A stretch of 64,000 nt of DNA from Bryobacterales bacterium (lineage in GTDB: Bacteria > Acidobacteriota > Terriglobia > Bryobacterales > Bryobacteraceae), in the NCBI GenBank assembly GCA_016789905.1, contig JAEUQC010000136.1, positions 47,895 to 111,894 on the forward strand, read 5' to 3'. The stretch's first letter is position 1, and each line of letters opens with the position of its first letter. This document shows positions 8,097 to 15,989 of this stretch, in pieces. The position numbers and the translations under genes were made by a program. The notes beneath the pieces are model-generated. The model had not been told where the DNA came from, searched no databases, and worked only from the letters and a program-made list of their open reading frames with translations.

Positions 8097-9161
8097 ATGC
8101 AACCGGTACGGATTGGAATGATTGGGTCGGGTTTTGTGGCCGAGTTCTACATGCAGGGACTGGCGAACGTGAACGGGCACGTGGTGGCGGGGTGCTATTC
8201 GCGTGACGCGGCGCGGGCGGCGGCGTTTGCGGCGCGGTGGGGGATTGGGTCGGCGAGTAGTGACCTGGATGCATTCGTCGCGCGCGAGGATATTGACCTG
8301 TTCGTGATTGCGCTGCCGAATGAGGCACATTTGCCGGTGTCGCTGGCGTTGTCGAAACTGCGGCGGAACCAGGTGTGTACGAAGCCATTGGGGCGGAACC
8401 GGGAGGAGGCGCGGCAGATGTGGGAGGCGGCGCGGGAATCCGGTGCGCTGCACGGGTATGCCGAGACAGAGGTGTTCGCGCCGTGTGTGGTGAAGGCGCG
8501 GGAGACGGTCGCGGCGGGCGGGATTGGGCGCGTGCTATGGGTGCGGTCGCGCGAATCGCATAGCGGGCCGCATTCGGCGCATTTCTGGGATATCGCGAAG
8601 ACAGGCGGCGGGGCGATGAACGATTTGGGGTGTCATTGCATTGCGGCGGCGCGGTATTTCTTTGGGAAGGAGGATCGCATCACGCGGGTAATGGCGTGGG
8701 GCAAGCGGATGGTGCATCACGATAAGACCGAGGGAGAGGACAATGCTTTGCTGGTGCTGGAGTTTGCCAGTGGCGGGATTGGGCATTGCGAACTATCGTG
8801 GACGACGAAGGGCGGGCTGGACCTGCGGAACGAGGTGCATGGGTCAGAGGGGTCCATTTTCACGGACGTGACGCGAGGGACACCGATCACGACGTTTACG
8901 CCGCGCGGGGCGGGGTATGTGATTGAGAAGGCGGATATTGATTTTGGCTGGACGCGGCCGCTGCCGGAAGAGGCGTTTGCGTATGGGTATCAGGCGGAGA
9001 TGCGGCACTTTGTGGAGTGCGTGCGGGATGGGGTGCCGGCGCGGGAGACTTATGAGGATGGGTATATCGTCAATTGCGTTTTAGACGCCGGCTACGAGTC
9101 GATGCGGGAGGGGCGATGGGTGGCGCTTTATTCGGCTGTATCATTGCCGTCCGGCTCCTGA
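8097..9161 (+). CDS. Gfo/Idh/MocA family oxidoreductase
   Basis: 354 aa from the ATG at 8097; an in-frame TTG six bases earlier is also possible. The N-terminal NAD(P)-binding motif is IGMIGSGFVAEFY. The catalytic-type EKPL motif appears here as TKPLGRN, followed by the GYAETE and GGGAMNDLGCH segments of the C-terminal domain. Likely an NAD-dependent dehydrogenase of a sugar, inositol or related polyol. Divergent partner of the PhyH gene. Confidence 0.88.
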   Translation: MQPVRIGMIGSGFVAEFYMQGLANVNGHVVAGCYSRDAARAAAFAARWGIGSASSDLDAFVAREDIDLFVIALPNEAHLPVSLALSKLRRNQVCTKPLGRNREEARQMWEAARESGALHGYAETEVFAPCVVKARETVAAGGIGRVLWVRSRESHSGPHSAHFWDIAKTGGGAMNDLGCHCIAAARYFFGKEDRITRVMAWGKRMVHHDKTEGEDNALLVLEFASGGIGHCELSWTTKGGLDLRNEVHGSEGSIFTDVTRGTPITTFTPRGAGYVIEKADIDFGWTRPLPEEAFAYGYQAEMRHFVECVRDGVPARETYEDGYIVNCVLDAGYESMREGRWVALYSAVSLPSGS

Positions 9162-9208
9162 TAGGTTGAAATAGGTGTTGCGCTAGCGATTTGGAAAGGG
9201 AGCAGCCA

Positions 9209-10507
9209 TTGTATCTGGACAAAATTGAGCTTCGGAATGTTCGGGGATTCAAAGACCTGCGTTTCTCTCTCAAACGACCGGATGGGACGTTCGCTGGCTG
9301 GACTGTCTTTACCGGCGACAATGGGTCCGGAAAGAGTACATTGCTAAAGGCAATTGCCGTTGCGCTTGTCGGCCGTGAGACGGCCAGAGCCCTTCAGCCT
9401 AGCTTCCATCGTTGGATACGTGAGGGGACAAAGATCGGCACCATAACAGCCGAGATCGAACAAGTCCTCGACGACGACAAGATCGTGGATTCAGGCAAAA
9501 CACCTTCAGCCACCCATTTTCCGGCGAAGCTTTTGTTGCGCCCCGCGTATCGCGATACTGTATTGGTATCAGACACTCCTTCGGGTAAGCCTGCATCCTA
9601 CAAAACCCCGGATCGGTCGATTTGGGCTAACGATGCCAAAGGGTGGTTTTGTTGTGGCTATGGCCCGTTCAGGCGCGTCTTCGGGGCTTCTCCAGAGGCA
9701 ACTAGGCACATGGTAGCTGAGAGTACCGAGCGCTTTGTGACAATGTTTCAAGAAGCAGCGTCCCTTGCTGAGGTTGACCAGTGGCTCAGGAGTCTAAGCC
9801 ACAAGGCGTTGGAAAAGAAGGGTGACTATGAGCAGCAGCGGGAACTTATTCTGAAGATCCTCAGTGATAATCTGATGCCCAACCTGATCACCGTTGACCG
9901 CGTTGATTCAGATGGGTTGTGGTTGAGAGACCGCAACGGGCTTCAGATGGCTTGGTCTGAAATGAGTGATGGATATCGTGCCGCGCTCGCGCTTCTTGCC
10001 GACATTCTTCGACATCTAATTACAGAGTACGGATTGAGTGGCTTGACTGAGACGGATGCTAATGGATTTACCTATGTGACGCGAAGTGGTGTCGTACTGA
10101 TTGATGAGATTGACGCGCACCTGCATCCGGAGTGGCAGCGGGAGATTGGCTTTTGGTTGAAGAAGCACTTTCCGAAGATTCAGTTTCTGGTGACGACACA
10201 TAGCCCGATCATCTGTCAGGCGGCGGACCCCAACGGGCTGTTTGTATTGCCGGAGCCGGGGAGTGGGGATGTGGCGCGTGGATTGACGACGGCGGAGTAT
10301 GAGGCGGTCATCGCGTCGAGGAGCGATGTGATTTTGCGGTCGGCGGCGTTCGGTTTGCAGAATACGCGGTCTCCGCGGGCGGTGGAGGCGCGGCAGGCTT
10401 ACAGCGTATTGATGAGCAAAAAACGATCGGGCGCGAAGTTGACGGCGGCGGAGAAGAAGCAGGCAGGGCAGTTGGCGCTGTTTGTAACGGCCGACGGGGA
10501 GGACTAG
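9209..10507 (+). CDS. AAA/ABC-type ATPase, probable PtuA-like subunit of a Septu defence system
   Basis: 432 aa from the TTG at 9209, chosen because AAGGGAG lies 6 bases upstream; another TTG at 9191 is less well placed. RecF/OLD-like ATPase: Walker A GDNGSGKST (36-44), a signature-like EMSDGYRAA segment, Walker B VVLIDEID (D299, E300) and an H-loop (VTTHSPI). The HNH gene starts 3 bp downstream. An OLD-like ATPase followed by a TIGR02646-type HNH protein is the arrangement of Septu (PtuA-PtuB), where the ATPase controls the nuclease during phage infection. The first ~1 kb is visibly poorer in G+C than its neighbours, pointing to transfer; the 3' third looks like host DNA. Septu function is inferred, not shown. 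Confidence 0.75.
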   Translation: MYLDKIELRNVRGFKDLRFSLKRPDGTFAGWTVFTGDNGSGKSTLLKAIAVALVGRETARALQPSFHRWIREGTKIGTITAEIEQVLDDDKIVDSGKTPSATHFPAKLLLRPAYRDTVLVSDTPSGKPASYKTPDRSIWANDAKGWFCCGYGPFRRVFGASPEATRHMVAESTERFVTMFQEAASLAEVDQWLRSLSHKALEKKGDYEQQRELILKILSDNLMPNLITVDRVDSDGLWLRDRNGLQMAWSEMSDGYRAALALLADILRHLITEYGLSGLTETDANGFTYVTRSGVVLIDEIDAHLHPEWQREIGFWLKKHFPKIQFLVTTHSPIICQAADPNGLFVLPEPGSGDVARGLTTAEYEAVIASRSDVILRSAAFGLQNTRSPRAVEARQAYSVLMSKKRSGAKLTAAEKKQAGQLALFVTADGED

Positions 10508-10510
10508 GCC

Positions 10511-11215
10511 ATGCGGGCGGTGCGGCGGAGTGCGCTGCCGAAGGGGGTGTTGGCGCGAATGGCTAACCGGCAGGCGGCGGTGGACCGGGAACCTGGGCGA
10601 GTGGAAGCGATCTGGAGCGGGTCAAGGAAGACGCAGCCGATTCGGGCCGTGTTCCGGACGCTGCAAGGCATGATGGGCGGAACGGAGCATTGCATGTATT
10701 GCGTGCATTCGCATGGCTCCGACATTGAGCACTTCTGGCCGAAGTCGCCGTATCCTGAGCGGGCGTTTGTGTGGGAGAACCTCTTGCTTTGCTGCACGGA
10801 GTGCGGGCGAATGAAAGGGAGTCAGTTCCCATTGCACAACGGGCGTCCTTTGTTGGTTGACCCGACTGTGGAGAATCCGTGGCACCATTTGGACTTCGAC
10901 CCGATGACAGGTAACATTGTGGCTCGATTTGTGGAGGAGGCCCCGTCGGCTAAAGGGGTGGCGACTGCGACACTGCTGCAATTAAGCCGTCGAGAAGCGT
11001 TGGCGATCGAATACAAGAAAACGTGGCGGCGACTGTGTGGACTGGTGGAGGCGGGCGGAGCGAGGCTGGTGGAAAGGCTGTTGGAGGCCGACGATCATGG
11101 ATTGCTGGGATGGTGCTTCGACGGCACAGGGGCTGGCGAAGCACCATTCGCGGCGTGGCGCGCGCGGGACCCGGAAGGGTGGAATGCGTGCGCGGAGCGG
11201 GTGCGGCTACTTTAG
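10511..11215 (+). CDS. HNH endonuclease, probable PtuB-like effector
   Basis: 234 aa. Zinc/HNH layout: C61-x2-C64, then D71-I-E-H74-F (the EHF-x-PK motif of TIGR02646-type HNH proteins), N90 and C95-x2-C98. Residues 1-55 are basic and 100-234 carry no further motif I recognise. It begins 3 bp after the ATPase stop, so the two are almost certainly co-translated. Predicted nucleic-acid cleaving effector of the pair. The last 9 bp overlap the convergent DUF2911 gene. Confidence 0.8.
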   Translation: MRAVRRSALPKGVLARMANRQAAVDREPGRVEAIWSGSRKTQPIRAVFRTLQGMMGGTEHCMYCVHSHGSDIEHFWPKSPYPERAFVWENLLLCCTECGRMKGSQFPLHNGRPLLVDPTVENPWHHLDFDPMTGNIVARFVEEAPSAKGVATATLLQLSRREALAIEYKKTWRRLCGLVEAGGARLVERLLEADDHGLLGWCFDGTGAGEAPFAAWRARDPEGWNACAERVRLL

Positions 11216-11710
11216 TTTGAGCGACACGCTAGCCGCGGTCTCTTCCCACTCCAGCTTCAACGATTTCTCCGACAGAGTCATTTTGTAGGACTCGACGGGC
11301 GTGACTTTGGAGAGGCTCATTTTGGTGCGGCCGAGGTCCTGGTCCTGATTGTAGGTGAGGCCCCACTGGCCGGTCTGCTTGTTGACGATCAGCGTCCAGG
11401 AGTTGGCTTCGGGGATGACAAAGAGCGTGTAGTCGCCGGCGGGGACGGTGAGGTCGCCGAGGACGATGTCAGCATCGGTGTGCAGCGCGGTGGCTTCGTT
11501 AGCCCCGGCGCGCCACACCTTGCCGAATGGCACCAGTTCACCGAATATCTTGCGGCCCTTCATGGAAGGAGACGAGTACTTGATGGTGACGTTCTTGCCG
11601 CCGAGCGCGACGGAGGTCTCCACCGGCGGGCTGGCGCGTTGCTTCTTTTTCTTCTGCTCCTGGGGAAACAGGAGCGTTGCGGCGAGCAGGAAAAGGGTAA
11701 GGGTACGCAT
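11207..11710 (-). CDS. Exported DUF2911 protein
   Basis: 167 aa with an N-terminal signal peptide (MRTLTLFLLAATLLFP, then QEQKKKKQ). The body matches DUF2911: sequences like SSPSMKGRKIFG, PFGKVWRAGANEAT and VPAGDYTLFVIP are the family's most conserved parts. Function unknown; common in Acidobacteria and Bacteroidetes and predicted periplasmic. It lies 23 bp downstream of purA on the same strand and may be read through from it. Confidence 0.88.
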   Translation of the reverse strand: MRTLTLFLLAATLLFPQEQKKKKQRASPPVETSVALGGKNVTIKYSSPSMKGRKIFGELVPFGKVWRAGANEATALHTDADIVLGDLTVPAGDYTLFVIPEANSWTLIVNKQTGQWGLTYNQDQDLGRTKMSLSKVTPVESYKMTLSEKSLKLEWEETAASVSLKLK

Positions 11711-11733
11711 GTCCCCTCATTATCCCTTTTTCG

Positions 11734-13038
11734 CTAGCGGAGTAGACCTTCGAGTTTGGAGCCGGGAACGATGATTGTCTCGCTCCGCTCGGGGCCGAGC
11801 GAGACGCAGCCGACTTCGACGCCGGTCTTCTCCTGCAGGAAGTCGAGGTAGGTCCGAGCGGCGGCAGGAAGGGTGTCCAGCGTCGTCAACCCGCGGGTGG
11901 AACAGTGCCAGCCGGGGAGATTCTCGTAGACCGCTTCGATGGACTCCATCTCTTTGTTTGTCGCCGGCATTTCATCCGTGAGGCGGCCGTTCACTTTGTA
12001 GCCGACGCAAACAGGAATCGTTTCGAGTTCGTCGAGCACGTCGAGTTTGGTGATGATGAGGCTGTCGAACCCATTCACTGTCGTCGTGTACTTCAACAAC
12101 GGCACATCGAACCAGCCGCAACGGCGAGGGCGCCCGGTGACGGCGCCAAATTCCTTGCCGGCGGCGCGGATGCGCTCGCCCATTTCGGTGTGGTCTTCCG
12201 TGGGGAAGGGGCCGCCACCGACACGCGTGATGTAGGCCTTGGAAACACCAATGACGCCATCGATCCGTGTGGGCGGGACGCCAGCGCCGGTGCAGGCGCC
12301 GCCCGCGGCGGCGGATGACGAAGTTACAAACGGATAGGTGCCGTGATCGACATCGAGCATGGTGCCCTGGGCGCCTTCAAAGAGCACCGGCTTCTTTGCG
12401 TCCATGGCGACGCGGAGCATGGCGGCGGTGTCGCGCACCATGGGGCGGACGCGTTCGGCGAAGCCTTCGTACTGTTGGCGGAGCGCCTCCACATCGAGAT
12501 CCCAAGGGATGCCGAAAGCATCGGCAATGGTCTTCTTATCTTCGACCAGCACATCGAACTGGGCGCGGAAGTTGTCCTTGTCGATGAGGTCGGCAATGCG
12601 AATGCCGCGGCGGCTGATCTTATCCTCATAGCAAGGGCCGATGCCGCGGGAGGTGGTGCCGATGGCAGTGCGGTCCTTGCGGGCTTCGCTCATCTTTTCG
12701 ACGACGCGATGCATGGGGAAGATAACGTGAGCGCGGTTGGAGATGGCCAACTGCTTTTCGACGGCGATGCCGAGTTTATCGAGCATGGCGATCTCATCGA
12801 GCAGCGCGGCGGGGTCAATGACGACGCCATTGCCGATGACCGCCTGCACCCCGGGGCGGAGGATGCCGCTGGGGATGAGTTTGAGCACGTATTTCTGCGC
12901 TCCGATGTAGACGGTATGGCCGGCGTTATGGCCACCCTGATAGCGGACAACGTAGTCGAATTTCTCTGAGAAGAGATCGACCATTTTGCCTTTGCCTTCG
13001 TCGCCCCACTGGGCACCCAACACAATAAGATTGCTCAT
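11734..13038 (-). CDS. purA: Adenylosuccinate synthase
   Basis: 434 aa, the normal length. N-terminal GTP-binding GAQWGDEGKGK with the catalytic Asp and Lys, QGGHNAGHT for IMP/Asp positioning, GTTSRGIGP, and GRPRRCGWFD for the guanine pocket. It joins IMP and aspartate with GTP hydrolysis to make adenylosuccinate in AMP synthesis (cytoplasm). Likely transcribed with the DUF2911 gene downstream; the next gene upstream on this strand begins 21 bp away. Confidence 0.97.
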   Translation of the reverse strand: MSNLIVLGAQWGDEGKGKMVDLFSEKFDYVVRYQGGHNAGHTVYIGAQKYVLKLIPSGILRPGVQAVIGNGVVIDPAALLDEIAMLDKLGIAVEKQLAISNRAHVIFPMHRVVEKMSEARKDRTAIGTTSRGIGPCYEDKISRRGIRIADLIDKDNFRAQFDVLVEDKKTIADAFGIPWDLDVEALRQQYEGFAERVRPMVRDTAAMLRVAMDAKKPVLFEGAQGTMLDVDHGTYPFVTSSSAAAGGACTGAGVPPTRIDGVIGVSKAYITRVGGGPFPTEDHTEMGERIRAAGKEFGAVTGRPRRCGWFDVPLLKYTTTVNGFDSLIITKLDVLDELETIPVCVGYKVNGRLTDEMPATNKEMESIEAVYENLPGWHCSTRGLTTLDTLPAAARTYLDFLQEKTGVEVGCVSLGPERSETIIVPGSKLEGLLR

Positions 13039-13059
13039 GAACAGACCAAACTCTCTATT

Positions 13060-13794
13060 TTAGCGCGTTAGCTGGTCGAGTGTGGCCATGGCCGGATCCA
13101 TCCAGCCGCTCGACCAGTGGTGGACGCGTTTTTCCTTGTTTTCGTAATGGTGGGCGATGTGCAACGCGTCCAGTTGCTGGTGGGCGCCGGCGAGATCTGT
13201 TTGGAAACTGCCGTAGCCGGAAAGGAAGAGGTTCAGGTTGCGGGCGTTGGCGTGCTTTCCAAAGAGCGTGGGGAGGTGGTAGCGGGCGAAGTTTTCCGGC
13301 GTGCCGTAGATATCGCCGGAACCGTATTTGCCAGGAGCGTCGAGGAGCAACGGAGCGTCCCAGGCGGCGGCCGCGGCGAACTTGTCGGGATGGCGGAGGC
13401 GGAGCGTCAGCGCTCCGTTGCCGGATTTGGAGAAACCGAGGAGCAGAATCCGGCCGGAGAGGCGAGGGAGGATGTCCTGGAGAAGATAGGATTCCTGGGC
13501 GATTTTAGGATTGGTGGGATGGTCGGCATACCAGGGGAGATGCGAGAAAGATGGGGCCGCTATGTTGACGTTGTAGCGTTTGACCCAGTTCAGCTTGAGC
13601 GCTTCGTAGAAGCCATCGCCCCATTGCGCGTTGATACCGGCGACGACGGGGAGGATCAGAACGGTGCGCATGGATGGTTTGCGGGGCCGGGCGATGCGAA
13701 GGAAATTGGCCGTGGCCTGGCGGGGCGACTCAATGGTCTCCACTTCGTAGTTGACTGGGGCGAAGGCGAGGGAGAGCAGGCCGCGTCTGGTCAT
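13060..13794 (-). CDS. Alpha/beta-hydrolase-fold esterase-like protein
   Basis: 244 aa from the ATG at 13794 (MTRRGLLSLAFAP, a short possible export signal); the open frame extends to 13842 but that would overlap the divergent gene. Nucleophile elbow LLGFSKSGNGALTL, and an aspartate/histidine-bearing C-terminal half (HHWSSGWMDPA). Resembles small exported esterases (esterase D-like fold). Substrate unknown. Ends 21 bp before purA and may be its operon partner. Confidence 0.65.
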   Translation of the reverse strand: MTRRGLLSLAFAPVNYEVETIESPRQATANFLRIARPRKPSMRTVLILPVVAGINAQWGDGFYEALKLNWVKRYNVNIAAPSFSHLPWYADHPTNPKIAQESYLLQDILPRLSGRILLLGFSKSGNGALTLRLRHPDKFAAAAAWDAPLLLDAPGKYGSGDIYGTPENFARYHLPTLFGKHANARNLNLFLSGYGSFQTDLAGAHQQLDALHIAHHYENKEKRVHHWSSGWMDPAMATLDQLTR

Positions 13795-13825
13795 GGCGGA
13801 AAACTCGATGGTATCCTTTATTTCA

Positions 13826-14302
13826 ATGCAGTTGTGCGACATTTATCAGGGGCTTGGCGACCAGGCGTTCCGGGATCTGCTGAAGGCGATCTCGCTGGGC
13901 AAGCTTCGTACCTACCAACTATTTGAACGCTTGAAGGTTCGGCTGCGGCTGAACAAGCTGAACATGGAGTCGCTGGCCAAGTCATCGCCACGGCAATGGG
14001 ACCGGATTGTCACCGAGCGTGACGACGCCTTTGCGATGGAGTTGGGCCAGGCGGTGCTGGTGTGTCACATGGATTTGATTATCGATGTGCTGAACCACCT
14101 GCAGATTCCGCATCAGGAAGGGTTCTTTGAAAAAGACGCGGACGTGTCGTCATTCCTGACGGGCGATTGGCAGCAGCGGGCGTGGGATGCGTTTGAGGCG
14201 AAGCATCCGCGGGCGGTGCTGGCGTTTTATCTGAACCACCTGGCGCTGGAGATGACGAAAGATCCGGTGTTGTTCAACCCCCTGGCGACGGCGGCAAAAT
14301 GA
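13826..14302 (+). CDS. Conserved protein of unknown function upstream of ankyrin-pheST
   Basis: 158 aa from the ATG at 13826 (MQLCDIYQGLGDQAF); the frame is open upstream to 13751 but overlaps the divergent esterase gene. Predicted largely helical and soluble, without signal peptide, membrane segment or a motif I recognise. Its stop overlaps the ankyrin gene start (ATGA at 14299-14302), which in turn overlaps pheS, so it is the first gene of a coupled run leading into phenylalanyl-tRNA synthetase. Real coding is supported by the overlaps and host-like codon use. Confidence 0.75.
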   Translation: MQLCDIYQGLGDQAFRDLLKAISLGKLRTYQLFERLKVRLRLNKLNMESLAKSSPRQWDRIVTERDDAFAMELGQAVLVCHMDLIIDVLNHLQIPHQEGFFEKDADVSSFLTGDWQQRAWDAFEAKHPRAVLAFYLNHLALEMTKDPVLFNPLATAAK

Positions 14303-14961
14303 CGCCGGCGCAGGAGTTGCACGAAGCGATCCGGATTGGCGACGAGGCGCGCGTGAACGCGCTGCTCGATAGCGATCCGGCGCTGGTGCATGGCGGGGGC
14401 GCGGCGGGCATGCCGCCGCTGCTGCTGGCGATTTACACCAAGCGGCCGCTGATGGCGAAGTTGCTCTTGGGGCGGGGGGCGCAACTGGACGTATTCGCGG
14501 CGGCAGCCATGGGCGAGACTGAGGCGTGCAAGAAGTTCATTCAGGCCGATGAGGTGCTGATTGAAATGGCGAACTCCGACGGGTGGACGCCGCTGCATCT
14601 GGCGTGCTTCTTTGGCCACCTGCGGACGGCGGAGATGCTGCTGGAACTGGGCGCGGATGTGAAGGCAAGAAGCGCTAACGCAATGAACAATACGCCGCTG
14701 CACGCGGCGGCGGCCAGCCGGAGCCACGAGATTTGCGCGCTGCTGCTTTCGCATGGCGCTGAAGTGGGCGCAACACAGCAGGCGAACTACACGGCGCTGC
14801 ATTCGGCGGCGGCGAATGGGGACCTGGAGATTGTCCGGCTGCTGCTGGCGCATGAGGCGAGCGCGGCGGCGAAGAGCGAAAAAGGCGAGACGGCGCTCGA
14901 CATGGCCCGGCAGCGTGGGCACACAGCGGTGGCGGAACTACTGGAAAGAACAGCGCGATGA
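14299..14961 (+). CDS. Ankyrin-repeat protein
   Basis: 220 aa made almost wholly of ankyrin repeats: about five units with the TPLHLA/TPLHAAA/TALHSAA consensus starting near residues 98, 134 and 168, preceded by degenerate repeats in the N-terminal half. No signal peptide, so a cytoplasmic protein-binding scaffold. Coupled by 4-bp overlaps to the unknown gene upstream and to pheS downstream. The binding partner cannot be read from sequence. Confidence 0.88.
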   Translation: MTPAQELHEAIRIGDEARVNALLDSDPALVHGGGAAGMPPLLLAIYTKRPLMAKLLLGRGAQLDVFAAAAMGETEACKKFIQADEVLIEMANSDGWTPLHLACFFGHLRTAEMLLELGADVKARSANAMNNTPLHAAAASRSHEICALLLSHGAEVGATQQANYTALHSAAANGDLEIVRLLLAHEASAAAKSEKGETALDMARQRGHTAVAELLERTAR

Positions 14962-15980
14962 TTGAAGCGAATTTGGAGGCGTTGGCGGTATCGGCCAAGG
15001 CCCGGATAGAAGCCGCCGCGACGGTGGAAGAATTGGAAGCCGTCCGCGTGGAAGTGCTGGGGCGGAAAGGCGCGCTGGCGAACATCTCCAAGGAGATGGC
15101 CAAGATGACGCCGGAGCAGCGAGCGGCGGTGGGCAAGCTGTTGAACGCGGCCAAACAGTCGCTGGAAAGTGTTTTCGACGCCCGGAAATCGGCGTTCGAC
15201 GCGGCGGCGCTGTCGGCGCGGCTGGAAAGCGAATGGGTGGACCTGACGATTCCGGCGCCGGAACCGGGGCGCGGTTCGCTGCACCCGTTGACGCAGATTC
15301 AGGCGGAGATTGAGGACCTGTTTGTCTCCCTGGGCTTCACCGTTCTGGATGGCCCGGAAGTGGAGAGCGACGAGCACAATTTCGACGCGCTGAATATTCC
15401 GGCCGATCATCCGGCGCGGGACATGCAGGATACATTCTGGCTGGACGGCGGTTGGCTGCTGCGCACGCACACCTCGCCCGTGCAGGTGCGGGGCATGCGG
15501 AAATTGGGGCCGCCTTTGCGGATGATTGCGCCGGGGCGCGTATTCCGGAATGAAGAAGTGGACGCGAGCCACGAACATACCTTCTACCAGTTGGAAGGCA
15601 TGATGGTGGACAAAGACGTGAGTGTGGCGCACCTGCTGTATTTCATGAAGACGCTGCTATCGGCCATCTTCAAGCGGGAAGTGACGGTACGTTTGCGGCC
15701 GGGCTATTTCCCGTTCGTTGAACCCGGGTTTGAGTTGGACATTCAGTGCCTGATCTGCGGCGGCGCTGGCTGCCCGGTGTGCAAACAGAGCGGCTGGGTG
15801 GAACTGTTGCCGTGCGGGCTGGTGCATCCGAATGTGCTGCGGAAATCGGGCATCGACCCGGAAGAGTATGGCGGGTTCGCTTTCGGCCTGGGGCTGACGC
15901 GGCTTGTGATGATGCGCTACGCCATTGACGATATACGGCAGTTGCAGGGCGGCGATCTGCGATTCTTGCGGCAGTTTTAA
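14958..15980 (+). CDS. pheS: Phenylalanine-tRNA ligase alpha subunit
   Basis: 340 aa, normal size. N-terminal coiled coil (residues 1-85) for tRNA binding, then the class II catalytic core with motif 2 (FRNEEVDASHEHTFYQLEG) and motif 3 (FGLGLTRLVMMRY). A cysteine pair cluster (CLICGGAGCPVC) sits between them. Charges tRNA-Phe as an alpha2beta2 enzyme with PheT, encoded 9 bp downstream. The start overlaps the ankyrin gene's stop. Confidence 0.97.
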   Translation: MIEANLEALAVSAKARIEAAATVEELEAVRVEVLGRKGALANISKEMAKMTPEQRAAVGKLLNAAKQSLESVFDARKSAFDAAALSARLESEWVDLTIPAPEPGRGSLHPLTQIQAEIEDLFVSLGFTVLDGPEVESDEHNFDALNIPADHPARDMQDTFWLDGGWLLRTHTSPVQVRGMRKLGPPLRMIAPGRVFRNEEVDASHEHTFYQLEGMMVDKDVSVAHLLYFMKTLLSAIFKREVTVRLRPGYFPFVEPGFELDIQCLICGGAGCPVCKQSGWVELLPCGLVHPNVLRKSGIDPEEYGGFAFGLGLTRLVMMRYAIDDIRQLQGGDLRFLRQF

Positions 15981-15989
15981 CGAGGGGCC

